In this document: positions 36,487-46,288 of the stretch, in pieces | How the letters are laid out: every line of letters starts with the position of its first letter | How positions within the stretch are numbered: position 1 is the first letter of the stretch | Assembly: GCA_964631375.1 (NCBI GenBank) | Contig: CAZVYQ010000009.1 | Span: 1-64,000 of the forward strand | Length of the DNA: 64,000 bases | From: JAAYYM01 sp964631375 | Lineage (GTDB): Bacteria > Bacillota > Clostridia > Lachnospirales > Lachnospiraceae | Direction of reading: 5' to 3' | The notes under the pieces: generated by a model | Database searches by the model: none | What the model was told of the DNA's origin: nothing | Seen by the model: only the letters and a program-made list of their open reading frames with translations | Made by a program: the position numbers and the translations under genes

Positions 36487-37860
36487 ATGCTCATGGCAAA
36501 AGGTAAAACAACCACTGTATTTTTCTGCGGTGAATGTGGATATGAGTCCTCAAAGTGGATGGGGCAGTGTCCCGCTTGTAAGGCATGGAATACATTTGCG
36601 GAAGAGACAGTAAAAAAGACAACGGGAACAGGGGCTGCCCGAGCAGTATCGCTCTCTGGACAGGCTCCAATTCCCTTATCATCCATTACTATGACAGAGG
36701 ATGAGAGGGTACTGACGCATATTGATGAATTGGATAGAGTATTGGGAGGCGGTATTGTACCGGGCTCTCTTGTTTTGGTTGGTGGAGATCCCGGTATTGG
36801 GAAGTCCACACTTCTCTTACAGGTGTGCAGACAGTTGTCAGGAGATGCACACAAAATCCTATATATATCAGGAGAGGAATCATTAAAACAGATCAAACTC
36901 AGGGCACAGCGGATCGGAGAATTTACGGATTCGCTGCTTTTCATGTGTGAAACGAATCTGGATGTCATCTCGGAGGCCATTCGTAAGGCTCAACCTGAGA
37001 TGGTGGTCATAGATTCCATCCAGACCATGTTTTCAGAGGAAATCAGTTCGGCTCCGGGTTCGGTTTCTCAAGTGAGAGAATCCACCAATATATTGATGCA
37101 GCTGGCAAAGGGTTTGGGGATTTCGGTATTTATTGTTGGTCATGTAACGAAGGAGGGTACTGTAGCAGGTCCACGGGTGTTGGAGCATATGGTAGATACA
37201 GTGCTTTATTTTGAAGGGGACAGACATGCTGCCTATCGGATCCTTCGAGGCGTAAAAAATCGATTTGGCTCAACAAATGAGATCGGTGTCTTCGAGATGC
37301 AGGAGACAGGACTTGCAGAAGTCAAGAATCCTTCGGAATTCATGTTAAACGGACGACCCGAGAATGCCTCCGGATCGATCGTAACTTGTTCAATTGAAGG
37401 GACAAGACCGATTTTGGTTGAGGTACAGGCACTGGTATGTCATACCAATTTTGGAATACCACGAAGACAGGCTACAGGAACAGATTTCAATCGTGTCAAT
37501 CTGTTGATGGCAGTGCTGGAGAAGAGAATTGGATTAAAATTGGCAGACTGTGATGCTTATATCAATGTGGCCGGAGGAATGAAACTGTCAGAGCCGGCGA
37601 TTGATCTGGGGATCGCACTGGCAATTGTATCGAGTTTTAAAAACAGAGCGATTGATGAGCATATGATTGCTTTTGGTGAAATCGGTTTGAGCGGTGAGGT
37701 GCGTGCCGCCAGTATGGCTGAAACCCGTGTATTGGAGGCAAAGAAGCTTGGCTTTACCACCTGTATCGTACCGGAGAGTTCTCTTTCATCATTAAAAAAA
37801 ATCAAAGACCTAAAATTGATTGGAGTAAAATCAGTACAGGAAGCCATGGATTTGATATAA
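36487..37860 (+). CDS. radA: DNA repair protein RadA
   Basis: RecA-like branch-migration helicase of 457 residues. The N-terminal zinc finger is CGECGYESSKWMGQCPAC. The ATPase core has GGDPGIGKSTLLLQV and Walker B VVIDSIQTM, the RadA-specific motif is VKNRFGSTNEIG, and the C-terminal half has the Lon-like fold including GEIGLSGEVRAA. The start at ATG 36487 is five bases after GGAG; ATG 36493 (MAKGKT) is an alternative. The clpC-radA neighbourhood is classic in Firmicutes. Confidence 0.96.
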   Translation: MLMAKGKTTTVFFCGECGYESSKWMGQCPACKAWNTFAEETVKKTTGTGAARAVSLSGQAPIPLSSITMTEDERVLTHIDELDRVLGGGIVPGSLVLVGGDPGIGKSTLLLQVCRQLSGDAHKILYISGEESLKQIKLRAQRIGEFTDSLLFMCETNLDVISEAIRKAQPEMVVIDSIQTMFSEEISSAPGSVSQVRESTNILMQLAKGLGISVFIVGHVTKEGTVAGPRVLEHMVDTVLYFEGDRHAAYRILRGVKNRFGSTNEIGVFEMQETGLAEVKNPSEFMLNGRPENASGSIVTCSIEGTRPILVEVQALVCHTNFGIPRRQATGTDFNRVNLLMAVLEKRIGLKLADCDAYINVAGGMKLSEPAIDLGIALAIVSSFKNRAIDEHMIAFGEIGLSGEVRAASMAETRVLEAKKLGFTTCIVPESSLSSLKKIKDLKLIGVKSVQEAMDLI

Positions 37861-37965
37861 AAGGCAGAAAACAGACGGATTTCATTGACAGGATGACAGT
37901 GGTGTCATAAGATAATAATGTGTCTTAATCCTACAAAAAATGATTGACGAGAGTGTGAGGCTTGT

Positions 37966-38550
37966 ATGGGAGAGCGTTCAGAACAAAAAAAAGCATATAT
38001 CCTTGAGACTGCTAAAAAGGTTTTTATGGAAAAGGGATATAAAAATGTAACGATGAAGGACATCGTCGAGGCATGTGATATCAGTCGTGGCGGCTTATAT
38101 CTTTACTATGACAGTACAGCTGCACTGTTTCAAGAGGTATTGCAGCAAGAGCAATCGGATACGGACACTACACTGGAACAGACGATTGAGAAGGAACCGA
38201 CAGTTTCAGATATTCTAACATTGTTTTTTAAAGAACAAAAGAAAGAGATTTTAAATACACAGGATAATCTCACGGTTGCAACATATGAGTATTTCTTTGA
38301 AAATAAGTTCCCAAAGAAAGAGAATATCGCACGCAGACAATTTGAACTGGGTGTCAAGTTGTTAGCTGAGATGATCGAGGCCGGGATCTCGACCGGAGAG
38401 CTTATCTGTGACAATCCGATCGCTGCCGCTAAAAACATGATGTTTGTAATCGAAGGACTTAAGGTGGCCGGTAGAACGATCGGAGTATCAGAAAAAACTG
38501 TAGATCAGCAATTACTCTATATGATGCAGGGATTAGTTGTTGAAGAATAG
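37966..38550 (+). CDS. TetR-family transcriptional regulator
   Basis: Regulator of 194 residues with an N-terminal helix-turn-helix (about 10-55): AKKVFMEKGYKNVTMKDIVE followed by ISRGGLYLYYDSTAALF. The C-terminal ligand domain is helical and not assignable. It lies between radA and purL on the same strand with a 105-base gap upstream. Its target is unclear; none of the neighbours is an obvious efflux gene. Confidence 0.9.
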   Translation: MGERSEQKKAYILETAKKVFMEKGYKNVTMKDIVEACDISRGGLYLYYDSTAALFQEVLQQEQSDTDTTLEQTIEKEPTVSDILTLFFKEQKKEILNTQDNLTVATYEYFFENKFPKKENIARRQFELGVKLLAEMIEAGISTGELICDNPIAAAKNMMFVIEGLKVAGRTIGVSEKTVDQQLLYMMQGLVVEE

Positions 38551-38572
38551 ATGAAAAGGATGAGGGAGAAAA

Positions 38573-41500
38573 ATGGTAAAACGTATCTATGTTGAAAAAA
38601 AGGAACCCTTTGCTGTTAAGTCAAAGGAGTTGTGTGAGGAAATCCGAAGCTATCTGAACATTGATGGAGTCAGTCGTGTCAGAGTATTGATCCGCTATGA
38701 TATTGAAAATCTGTCGGATCAGACATATGAACAGGCATGCAGTTGCGTGTTTTCTGAACCTCCTGTTGATATCCTTTATGAGGAACAGTTTGAACATAGC
38801 CAGAATGCAAGGGTTTTTTCGGTGGAATTTCTTCCGGGACAGTTTGATCAGAGAGCTGATTCGGCTGTACAGTGTGTCAAATTCCTGAACGAAGACGAAG
38901 ATCCAACTATTAAAACGGCTGTTACTTATTGTCTGGAGGGTAATATTTCAGATGATGAATTTGAGAAGATCAAAAATTATTGTATCAATCCAGTAGACTC
39001 TCGTGAAACTGATCTACAGAAGCCTTCTACACTGCAGACAAGATTTGAGGAGCCTGCTGATGTTATTGTGTTTGATGGCTTTTCATCCATGCCGGACAAA
39101 CAGCTGGAAGAACTTTATCGTTCTCTTGGACTGGCAATGACTTTTAAAGATTTTAAGCATATCCAGCATTACTTTGCTAAGGAAGAACACAGAGATCCAA
39201 CGATGACAGAGATCCGTGTGTTAGATACGTATTGGTCAGATCACTGTCGTCATACAACCTTCTCAACCGAATTAAAGGACGTAAAATTTGACGAAGGGTA
39301 CTATCAGGAGCCGATCAAAAAAACCTATGAGAATTATTTATCTGCACGTAATGAGATATTTGCAGGCAGAAGTGATAAATTTGTATGCCTGATGGATCTT
39401 GCTCTGATGGCTATGCGTAAATTAAAAAAAGAAGGAAAACTTCAGGATCTCGAGGAATCTGACGAGATTAATGCCTGCTCCATTGTTGTTCCGGTAGAGA
39501 TCGAGTATGGAAAAAATGATGTCAGAACAGAGGAATGGCTGGTTAGCTTTAAAAATGAAACACACAATCATCCGACTGAGATCGAACCGTTTGGTGGTGC
39601 GGCTACCTGCTTGGGAGGTGCAATCAGAGATCCTCTTTCAGGACGTGCTTATGTGTATCAGGCAATGCGTATCACAGGAGCTGCTGATCCTACCGTTTCT
39701 GTCAGCGAGACATTGAAGGGCAAACTGTCACAGAAGAAACTGGTACGTGGTGCAGCCAGCGGATATTCGTCCTACGGCAATCAGATCGGACTGGCTACAG
39801 GCTATGTGAAGGAACTCTATCATCCGAATTATGTTGCTAAGAGAATGGAGATCGGAGCAGTCATGGGTGCAGCACCCAGACGCAATGTCATCCGAGAGAA
39901 TTCTGATCCGGGTGATATCATCATCTTGCTTGGCGGGAGAACGGGACGTGACGGCTGTGGCGGAGCAACCGGTTCCTCAAAGGTACACACGACTGCTTCT
40001 ATTGAAACATGTGGAGCAGAGGTTCAGAAGGGAAATGCTCCTACGGAACGTAAGATACAGCGTCTCTTCAGAAGAGAAGAGGTCAGCAGGCTGATTAAAA
40101 AGTGCAACGATTTTGGTGCCGGTGGAGTATCTGTCGCGATCGGAGAATTGGCAGACGGTCTGCAGATCAATATGGATAAAGTTCCTAAAAAATACGCAGG
40201 ATTGGACGGTACGGAGTTAGCTATATCGGAATCTCAGGAGAGAATGGCAGTGGTCATTGATCCTAAGGATGTTGATACATTCCTGAACTATACTGCTGAG
40301 GAGAATCTGGAAGCAGTCAGTGTAGCTGTTGTCACGAAGGAACCAAGATTGGTTATGTCCTGGAGAGGCAAGACAATCGTCAATCTGTCCCGTGCTTTTT
40401 TGGATACAAACGGAGCACATCAGGAGACGTCAGTTGAGGTTGAAATGCCACAACAGGAAACAGCATATTTCTCTAAAAAGGTTGAGCAGACTGCCTCTGT
40501 CAAAGAGAAGTGGCTGAATACATTGCAGGATTTAAATGTATGTTCACAAAAGGGTCTTGTAGAAATGTTTGATGGATCCATAGGCTCCGGCTCTGTGTTT
40601 ATGCCATATGGAGGTAAATATCAACTGACAGAGACGCAGGTCATGGCAGCGAAACTGCCGGTGTTAAAGGGAAAAACGGATACGGTTACGATGATGAGTT
40701 ATGGCTTTGACCCGGAGTTATCCTCATGGAGCCCGTATCATGGAGCTGTCTATGCAGTATTGGAATCTGTGGCAAAGATTGTGGCAGCAGGTGGAGAACT
40801 CAAGAAGATACGATTTACATTTCAGGAGTACTTCCGACGTATGAGCGAGGATCCAAAACGCTGGAGTCAGCCATTTGCAGCGCTGCTCGGAGCCTACGAT
40901 GCACAGATTGGCTTTGGACTTGCTTCGATCGGTGGCAAGGATTCTATGTCGGGTACCTTTGAAAATATTGATGTGCCTCCTACGTTGGTTTCCTTTGCTG
41001 TAGATGTTGCAAGACATCAGGAGTTGATCACACCGGAATTGAAACAGGCAGGAGATCAGATTGTTAAATTTGTAATCAACAAAGATAAATATGATCTGCC
41101 GGATTACACACAGGTGATGCAGTTATACAATGAAATCACCAAGCTGATACACAAACATGTGATCACAGCAGCTTATGCTCTGGATGGCAGAGGAATCATT
41201 CCGGCACTCAGCAAAATGTCATTTGGTAATCAATTAGGTGTAACGTTGGATGCATCTGTGCAGGATCTGTTTGGAAGAGAGAATGGTAATATCATTGCGG
41301 CTGTACCGGCCAAACTACTTTCTGAAATCAAAATACCATATGTATTATTAGGTGAAGTAAATGATCAAAAGACATTTGTCTACGGACAAGAAACAATTTC
41401 CATGGAAGAAGCACTGACAGCCTGGAAATCAAAATTGGAAAAGGTATTTCCAACCAAGGCATCCAAGGAGAATACGCCTGTAGAAACAAAGGTTTACAAT

Positions 41501-42340
41501 GTTCCGGGAGAGAAGGTATATATCTGTAAAAATAAAGTGGCAAAGCCGACTGTATTTATACCGGTATTTCCGGGTACAAACTGCGAGTATGACAGTGAAG
41601 CGGCATTTAGACGAGCCGGTGCTGACGTTGTTACAAGGGTGTTTACGAATATGAGTCCACAGGATATCAGAGACTCCGTAGAGATCTACGAAAAGGCAAT
41701 TCGAAAAGCTCAGATCATCATGTTTCCGGGAGGTTTTTCAGCGGGTGACGAACCGGATGGCTCAGCAAAATTCTTTGCAACAGCCTTTAGAAATGAAAAA
41801 CTGAAAGAATCGGTCAATGAGCTGCTTCAGAAGCGAGATGGACTGGCACTGGGGATTTGTAACGGATTTCAGGCCTTGATTAAACTGGGATTGCTTCCAA
41901 ATGGAGAGATTACCGGGCAAAATGATCAGTCCCCGACATTAACCTATAATACAATCAACAGACATATATCTAAGATGGTATACACAAAGGTGGTATCCAA
42001 CCTGTCACCATGGCTGCAGGAAGCGAAGCTTGGAGAAACCTACTGCATTCCTGCCTCACACGGTGAGGGACGGTTTGTGGCAAGTGATGAATGGCTGAAG
42101 AAATTATCAGTCAACGGACAGATTGCAACACAGTATGTGGATTTTGATGGGAACGGCTCTATGGATGAAGAGTGGAACATCAATGGATCCTATCATGCAA
42201 TCGAAGGTATTACCAGTCCTGATGGAAGATGCTTTGGCAAGATGGGACACGCTGAACGCCGTGGAGAAGCAGTAGCCATGAATATATACGGTAATCAGGA
42301 TATGAAGATTTTTGAGTCGGGTGTGAAGTATTTTCTATAA
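38573..42340 (+). CDS. purL: Phosphoribosylformylglycinamidine synthase, single-chain
   Basis: Purine biosynthesis enzyme of 1,255 residues combining synthetase and glutaminase. The synthetase part has DTYWSDHCRHTTF and FKNETHNHPTEIEPFGGAAT, and GGRTGRDGCGGATGSSKVH. The glutaminase domain at the C terminus has VFPGTNCEYDSE, the nucleophile in LGICNGFQAL and the histidine in PASHGEGRF. No other pur genes and no purine riboswitch are nearby, so this copy is isolated from the pathway cluster. Confidence 0.96.
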   Translation: MVKRIYVEKKEPFAVKSKELCEEIRSYLNIDGVSRVRVLIRYDIENLSDQTYEQACSCVFSEPPVDILYEEQFEHSQNARVFSVEFLPGQFDQRADSAVQCVKFLNEDEDPTIKTAVTYCLEGNISDDEFEKIKNYCINPVDSRETDLQKPSTLQTRFEEPADVIVFDGFSSMPDKQLEELYRSLGLAMTFKDFKHIQHYFAKEEHRDPTMTEIRVLDTYWSDHCRHTTFSTELKDVKFDEGYYQEPIKKTYENYLSARNEIFAGRSDKFVCLMDLALMAMRKLKKEGKLQDLEESDEINACSIVVPVEIEYGKNDVRTEEWLVSFKNETHNHPTEIEPFGGAATCLGGAIRDPLSGRAYVYQAMRITGAADPTVSVSETLKGKLSQKKLVRGAASGYSSYGNQIGLATGYVKELYHPNYVAKRMEIGAVMGAAPRRNVIRENSDPGDIIILLGGRTGRDGCGGATGSSKVHTTASIETCGAEVQKGNAPTERKIQRLFRREEVSRLIKKCNDFGAGGVSVAIGELADGLQINMDKVPKKYAGLDGTELAISESQERMAVVIDPKDVDTFLNYTAEENLEAVSVAVVTKEPRLVMSWRGKTIVNLSRAFLDTNGAHQETSVEVEMPQQETAYFSKKVEQTASVKEKWLNTLQDLNVCSQKGLVEMFDGSIGSGSVFMPYGGKYQLTETQVMAAKLPVLKGKTDTVTMMSYGFDPELSSWSPYHGAVYAVLESVAKIVAAGGELKKIRFTFQEYFRRMSEDPKRWSQPFAALLGAYDAQIGFGLASIGGKDSMSGTFENIDVPPTLVSFAVDVARHQELITPELKQAGDQIVKFVINKDKYDLPDYTQVMQLYNEITKLIHKHVITAAYALDGRGIIPALSKMSFGNQLGVTLDASVQDLFGRENGNIIAAVPAKLLSEIKIPYVLLGEVNDQKTFVYGQETISMEEALTAWKSKLEKVFPTKASKENTPVETKVYNVPGEKVYICKNKVAKPTVFIPVFPGTNCEYDSEAAFRRAGADVVTRVFTNMSPQDIRDSVEIYEKAIRKAQIIMFPGGFSAGDEPDGSAKFFATAFRNEKLKESVNELLQKRDGLALGICNGFQALIKLGLLPNGEITGQNDQSPTLTYNTINRHISKMVYTKVVSNLSPWLQEAKLGETYCIPASHGEGRFVASDEWLKKLSVNGQIATQYVDFDGNGSMDEEWNINGSYHAIEGITSPDGRCFGKMGHAERRGEAVAMNIYGNQDMKIFESGVKYFL

Positions 42341-42368
42341 ATATGTTTAAACACAGGTGGGTTTACAG

Positions 42369-44615
42369 ATGAAGAAAAAGATTGACTCGGATATAGTAAA
42401 ACTATATGGGCTTGTTGTACTGTTGCTGACGATATGTGTCATCATATGTGGGATGCATCTGTCAGATCTGACGAGAAGCTTCCGGGAAGCATCTCTTGAA
42501 AAGATCAATGTACAGACAGAGATGGCCAGTCAGGTGCTGAGCAAGATGTTTGAGAAAAATATCGAGATTGTTGCAGCAGAGGCAACCGAAATGGAACATA
42601 AGGGTGGGCTCTCTCATACAGTGATCTGTGAAGCACTTCAGGAATGCGAACGTCAACAGAGATTTCAGGAGGTATATTTTATCAATTCCATCGGAACGGT
42701 TTATCATCCGGATGGATCCTTAACACAGGTTTCTATCGAAGAATATACCAGTAAAGTAGACGCCAATGTGGATGGTGGTGTATATCTGGATAACAGTACC
42801 ATGAATGGAGATGAGAAGCACTTTTTGGCAATTGCTCCAGTCATCGCAGGCGGATTATTTAAGGGGTATTTTGTGGGTGTCGATTCAACTGCATCCATTT
42901 TAGATCACGTAACCCTCGGGTATCTGGACGACAGTGCATTTTCCTTTATCACAACAAACAGTGGAATGATCCTGTCGGCAACGGATTCGGCAAGTACGGA
43001 TGGAGAGGAAAATTTTTATGAATTCCTGCTTTCGACTGCTAAGGATGAGGATGCAACAGAGGTTCTGATTGATCAGACTATGGTGAAGCAGGAAAACAGA
43101 GAGGCGGTTCAGGTATCTCTGGAGTTAGAGGATGCAGATATTTATTTGAGCTGTTATCCGATTGAGGGCACGAATGATTGGAACTATGCCTGCTGTATGT
43201 ATGATTCTGCAATAGCTGCCATGGTACGTCCAATCATCATTCGTACAATATTAACCTGTTTATCTGTTATTTTGATTATGTTGGTTTTGGTAGCTGCAGT
43301 CTGGCATCATATCGGCAGTGATCAGAAACGGATGGAGGAACTTGCATATTGTGACACCTTAACCGGTGCGAGAAATATACGTTATTTTGAGATGAAGGCG
43401 AGAGAACTGTTAGAGGAGAACAGAGATATGCCCTATTCTCTGATATGCTTTGATATCCTGAATTTCCGTTATCTGAATGAGGGCTATGGGCATGAAAAGG
43501 CAGATTCCATACTGGAGGCCTTGGTGAAAGCTGCGAATGAGAGCTTCAGTTATAATGAGACCTTTGCCAGAATCAGTGCAGATCAATTTGTATGTCTTGC
43601 CATAGATGATGGTAGAGATAAGGCTCGTAAGGAATTCGTGGAGGAGAAGGTCAATCACTTTGCGAATACCATTGCCGTCAATTATCCGGTCAGAATCAAG
43701 AGTGGTATCTACATCATAATGGATTATACCGAAAAGATTTCGAGCATGATTGATAAAGCAGATCTTGCCAGAAAGACGATCACAGGTGATTCAAAGAAAT
43801 TGTATGCTTATTATGAGGATACATTGATTGCCGAAACGCATAGAAGAGAATATATCGAATCCCAGATGGAAGAGGCACTCACAGCAGGCGAATTTGTACC
43901 TTATCTGCAACCAAAATGGGATATGGTAGAGGATCATGTTGCTGGAGCTGAGGCACTGGTACGCTGGATCAAACCGGACGGCACAATGATCTATCCGAAT
44001 GATTTTATTCCAATCTTTGAGAAGAATGGATTTGTCGAAAAGCTGGATTTCTTTATGCTGGAGAGCATTTGTAAATATGTCAGAAGGCTATTGGACGAAA
44101 ATAGAAAGGTCTATCCGATCTCAATCAACCAGTCGCGATATCTTCTACATAACAAGGCCTATGTGACAATGGTACAGGACATCCTGTTAAAATATGAGAT
44201 TCCTAAGGACTATGTGGAACTGGAACTTACCGAGACAGTATTCTTCTTGGAAAGAGAGCATATGGTTAATATCATGAGTAAGTTAAAAGACATCAATGTC
44301 ATGCTTTCTATCGATGATTTTGGTTCAGGCTTCTCATCATTGAATTTATTAAAGGACATTCCGTTTGATGTTCTGAAGATTGACAGAGGATTCTTAGATG
44401 AAACAGCAACCTCTAAGGAGAGTAAATGGATCCTGAGGAAGATCGTCGAGATGGCTGACGGACTTGGCGTAAAAGTGGTCTGTGAGGGAGTAGAAACAAA
44501 GGAACAGGCTGAGATGCTCAAGGAGATTGGATGTCATATTGCACAGGGCTATCTGTATGCAAAACCGATGCCGATATCAGAATTTGAACAACGTTTCAAC
44601 CATAAGAAGGATTAG
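42369..44615 (+). CDS. Membrane c-di-GMP phosphodiesterase: Cache-like sensor, degenerate GGDEF, intact EAL
   Basis: Protein of about 748 residues with one helix near 10-30, an extracellular Cache-like domain to about residue 280, a second helix near 290-310, then GGDEF-like and EAL domains. The GGDEF site reads ISADQF, so cyclase activity is unlikely. The EAL domain keeps AEALVRW, the LELTET metal region, IDDFGSGFSS and VCEGVETKEQ, so it should cleave c-di-GMP. ATG 42369 follows AGGTGG; a GTG at 42357 overlaps that site. It sits between purL and queH on the same strand. Confidence 0.92.
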   Translation: MKKKIDSDIVKLYGLVVLLLTICVIICGMHLSDLTRSFREASLEKINVQTEMASQVLSKMFEKNIEIVAAEATEMEHKGGLSHTVICEALQECERQQRFQEVYFINSIGTVYHPDGSLTQVSIEEYTSKVDANVDGGVYLDNSTMNGDEKHFLAIAPVIAGGLFKGYFVGVDSTASILDHVTLGYLDDSAFSFITTNSGMILSATDSASTDGEENFYEFLLSTAKDEDATEVLIDQTMVKQENREAVQVSLELEDADIYLSCYPIEGTNDWNYACCMYDSAIAAMVRPIIIRTILTCLSVILIMLVLVAAVWHHIGSDQKRMEELAYCDTLTGARNIRYFEMKARELLEENRDMPYSLICFDILNFRYLNEGYGHEKADSILEALVKAANESFSYNETFARISADQFVCLAIDDGRDKARKEFVEEKVNHFANTIAVNYPVRIKSGIYIIMDYTEKISSMIDKADLARKTITGDSKKLYAYYEDTLIAETHRREYIESQMEEALTAGEFVPYLQPKWDMVEDHVAGAEALVRWIKPDGTMIYPNDFIPIFEKNGFVEKLDFFMLESICKYVRRLLDENRKVYPISINQSRYLLHNKAYVTMVQDILLKYEIPKDYVELELTETVFFLEREHMVNIMSKLKDINVMLSIDDFGSGFSSLNLLKDIPFDVLKIDRGFLDETATSKESKWILRKIVEMADGLGVKVVCEGVETKEQAEMLKEIGCHIAQGYLYAKPMPISEFEQRFNHKKD

Positions 44616-44617
44616 AG

Positions 44618-45232
44618 ATGGATCGAAATTATCAGAAAGAACTGGATCAACTGCTGGAACAACAGCAGTCTCAAAATGAGAGAAAACGACTTTTTTTACA
44701 TAGCTGCTGCGGACCTTGTAGCAGCTATGTTCTTGCATATTTAGCACAGTATTTTGAAATCACACTGTTTTACTACAATCCTAATATTTTACCAAAAGAG
44801 GAGTATGATAAGAGGCTGTCAGAACAGAAAAGACTGTTAGAGGAAGCCATAAATGCATTTGGATCCATTCGTTTGGTGGAAGGTATATATGAGCCGGAGG
44901 TGTTTCATAAAATGGCTGCCGGACTGGAACAGGAACCAGAGGGAGGAATCAGATGCTTTGCGTGTTATGAACTCCGTTTGCGGGAAACAGCCAGACTGGC
45001 TCGAGAAGGTGGGTATGATTATTTTGCAACCACCCTTTCCATCAGTCCCCATAAAAATGCCAATAAGCTCAATGAAATCGGAGAACGAATTGCCGTCGAG
45101 TACGGTATTCCTCATCTTCCTTCTGATTTTAAGAAGAGAGGCGGTTATCAGAGATCCATAGAATTATCCAAGGAATATCATTTATACAGACAGACTTACT
45201 GCGGCTGTAAAGAGCCTGTACAGATGCTCTGA
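44618..45232 (+). CDS. queH: Epoxyqueuosine reductase QueH
   Basis: Performs the last step of queuosine synthesis in tRNA, using iron-sulfur and metal centres instead of the cobalamin of QueG. The 204-residue protein has LHSCCGPCSSYVL near residue 27, CFACYELRLRETARLA in the middle and YRQTYCGCKEP at the C terminus, the cysteine sets expected for QueH. It starts two bases after the EAL gene stop codon and ends one base before the convergent araC gene. Confidence 0.93.
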   Translation: MDRNYQKELDQLLEQQQSQNERKRLFLHSCCGPCSSYVLAYLAQYFEITLFYYNPNILPKEEYDKRLSEQKRLLEEAINAFGSIRLVEGIYEPEVFHKMAAGLEQEPEGGIRCFACYELRLRETARLAREGGYDYFATTLSISPHKNANKLNEIGERIAVEYGIPHLPSDFKKRGGYQRSIELSKEYHLYRQTYCGCKEPVQML

Positions 45233-45233
45233 A

Positions 45234-46127
45234 TCAAGAATCCTCCGTATGTTCTGTATCCTGCTCATGCATGAGTTTTTTAGCCGCCCGATGATAGGTT
45301 GAATAATCAGTAAAGCCGCTCGCCAGGGCGGCTTTTGTGATAGGCATTCCCTGTGCGGTATAGTCCTTTACCAACAATAGTCTTTTCTGCAGAATATAGT
45401 TATGTACGGTATAGCCGGTTTCTTCTTTGAACTTGTGCATCAGGTGGTAGCGGCTCAGAAAAAAAAGCTCTGCAAGAGTATCTACTGACAAATCCTCGGA
45501 TAGATGACTGTTAATATATTTCAGGATTTCTTCGGTACGTCTGTCATATTTCAATGCAGTGTGATCCTTCTCATACTGCTTTCCCAGATATATTTGATTG
45601 ATATAAACCATAAATTCCATAAACAGGGCATTGCGCAGCAGTGTGATTCCAAATTCCTGGTCATTTTCAGGTGACAGTGTACGTTCTAAACTACTGATGG
45701 TGGACTGTAAGCGTTCCATCAGAACTGGATTCAGACGAATCAGATTATAACTACGTTCGCTGGCCTTCTTAAAACAGGCTGTGATGTCAGCAGACTGAGA
45801 TTCATCCATCTGCGTGTCAGAAAGGGCATTCTGGTTTGAGGGGAGTTTTGAGGCATTGAGCATATAATCCTCATCTACCCAGATGACAATACGTTCATAG
45901 TAAACAGAAGGATCTATGATTGGCTTATGAATCGAATGATGATCCACCAGCAGGATATCCCAAGGCTTTAAATAGTAGGTCTTTCCTTCAATGATATAGG
46001 TCACATTTCCGGAGAGGAAAATGATAATCTTATTAAAGTCGTGAAAGTGGAAATCAAAGGTTTTATCTTTTTTATCCCGGATATGAAATAAACGGAAGTT
46101 TTGATGCAGATAGCCTGATTTTTGCAT
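45234..46127 (-). CDS. AraC-family regulator with cupin sensor domain
   Basis: Regulator of 297 residues. The N-terminal half is a cupin (FHFHDFNKIIIFLSGNVTYI, ending LLVDHHSIHKP), which would bind a small ligand. The C-terminal AraC domain (about 195-290) has SVDTLAELFFLSRYHLMHKF and ITKAALASGFTDYSTYHRAA. It is divergent from the dapF-like gene with a 161-base shared promoter region, so it probably controls it and itself. An opposite-strand terminator hairpin lies within its coding sequence. Confidence 0.92.
   Translation of the reverse strand: MQKSGYLHQNFRLFHIRDKKDKTFDFHFHDFNKIIIFLSGNVTYIIEGKTYYLKPWDILLVDHHSIHKPIIDPSVYYERIVIWVDEDYMLNASKLPSNQNALSDTQMDESQSADITACFKKASERSYNLIRLNPVLMERLQSTISSLERTLSPENDQEFGITLLRNALFMEFMVYINQIYLGKQYEKDHTALKYDRRTEEILKYINSHLSEDLSVDTLAELFFLSRYHLMHKFKEETGYTVHNYILQKRLLLVKDYTAQGMPITKAALASGFTDYSTYHRAAKKLMHEQDTEHTEDS
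45312..45338 (+). terminator. Terminator-like hairpin on the + strand inside the araC gene
   Basis: AAAGCCGC (45312-45319) and GCGGCTTT (45328-45335) form a perfect 8-bp stem with an 8-base loop, followed by T and then GTGA. It lies about 80 bases past the queH stop and would end the + strand purL-queH transcript within antisense coding DNA. Confidence 0.55.
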
Positions 46128-46288
46128 AGTAATAACCTCGTTCTCTATTTATATACTCCCTGAAAGCGTACAGCACTTTATGCAATAAATCAAGCATAAT
46201 TTGCTATTTTCTATGCAAAAGATGTAGGATATAATACATTCATAAACACGAGGTGAGTCATCTGTTCAGATAAGGGAGGTAAACAAGC

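Noticed and set aside
42369..44615. Active diguanylate cyclase activity for the GGDEF/EAL protein
   Set aside because: The GGDEF site reads ISADQF, so the catalytic and guanine-binding residues are missing; only the EAL part looks active.
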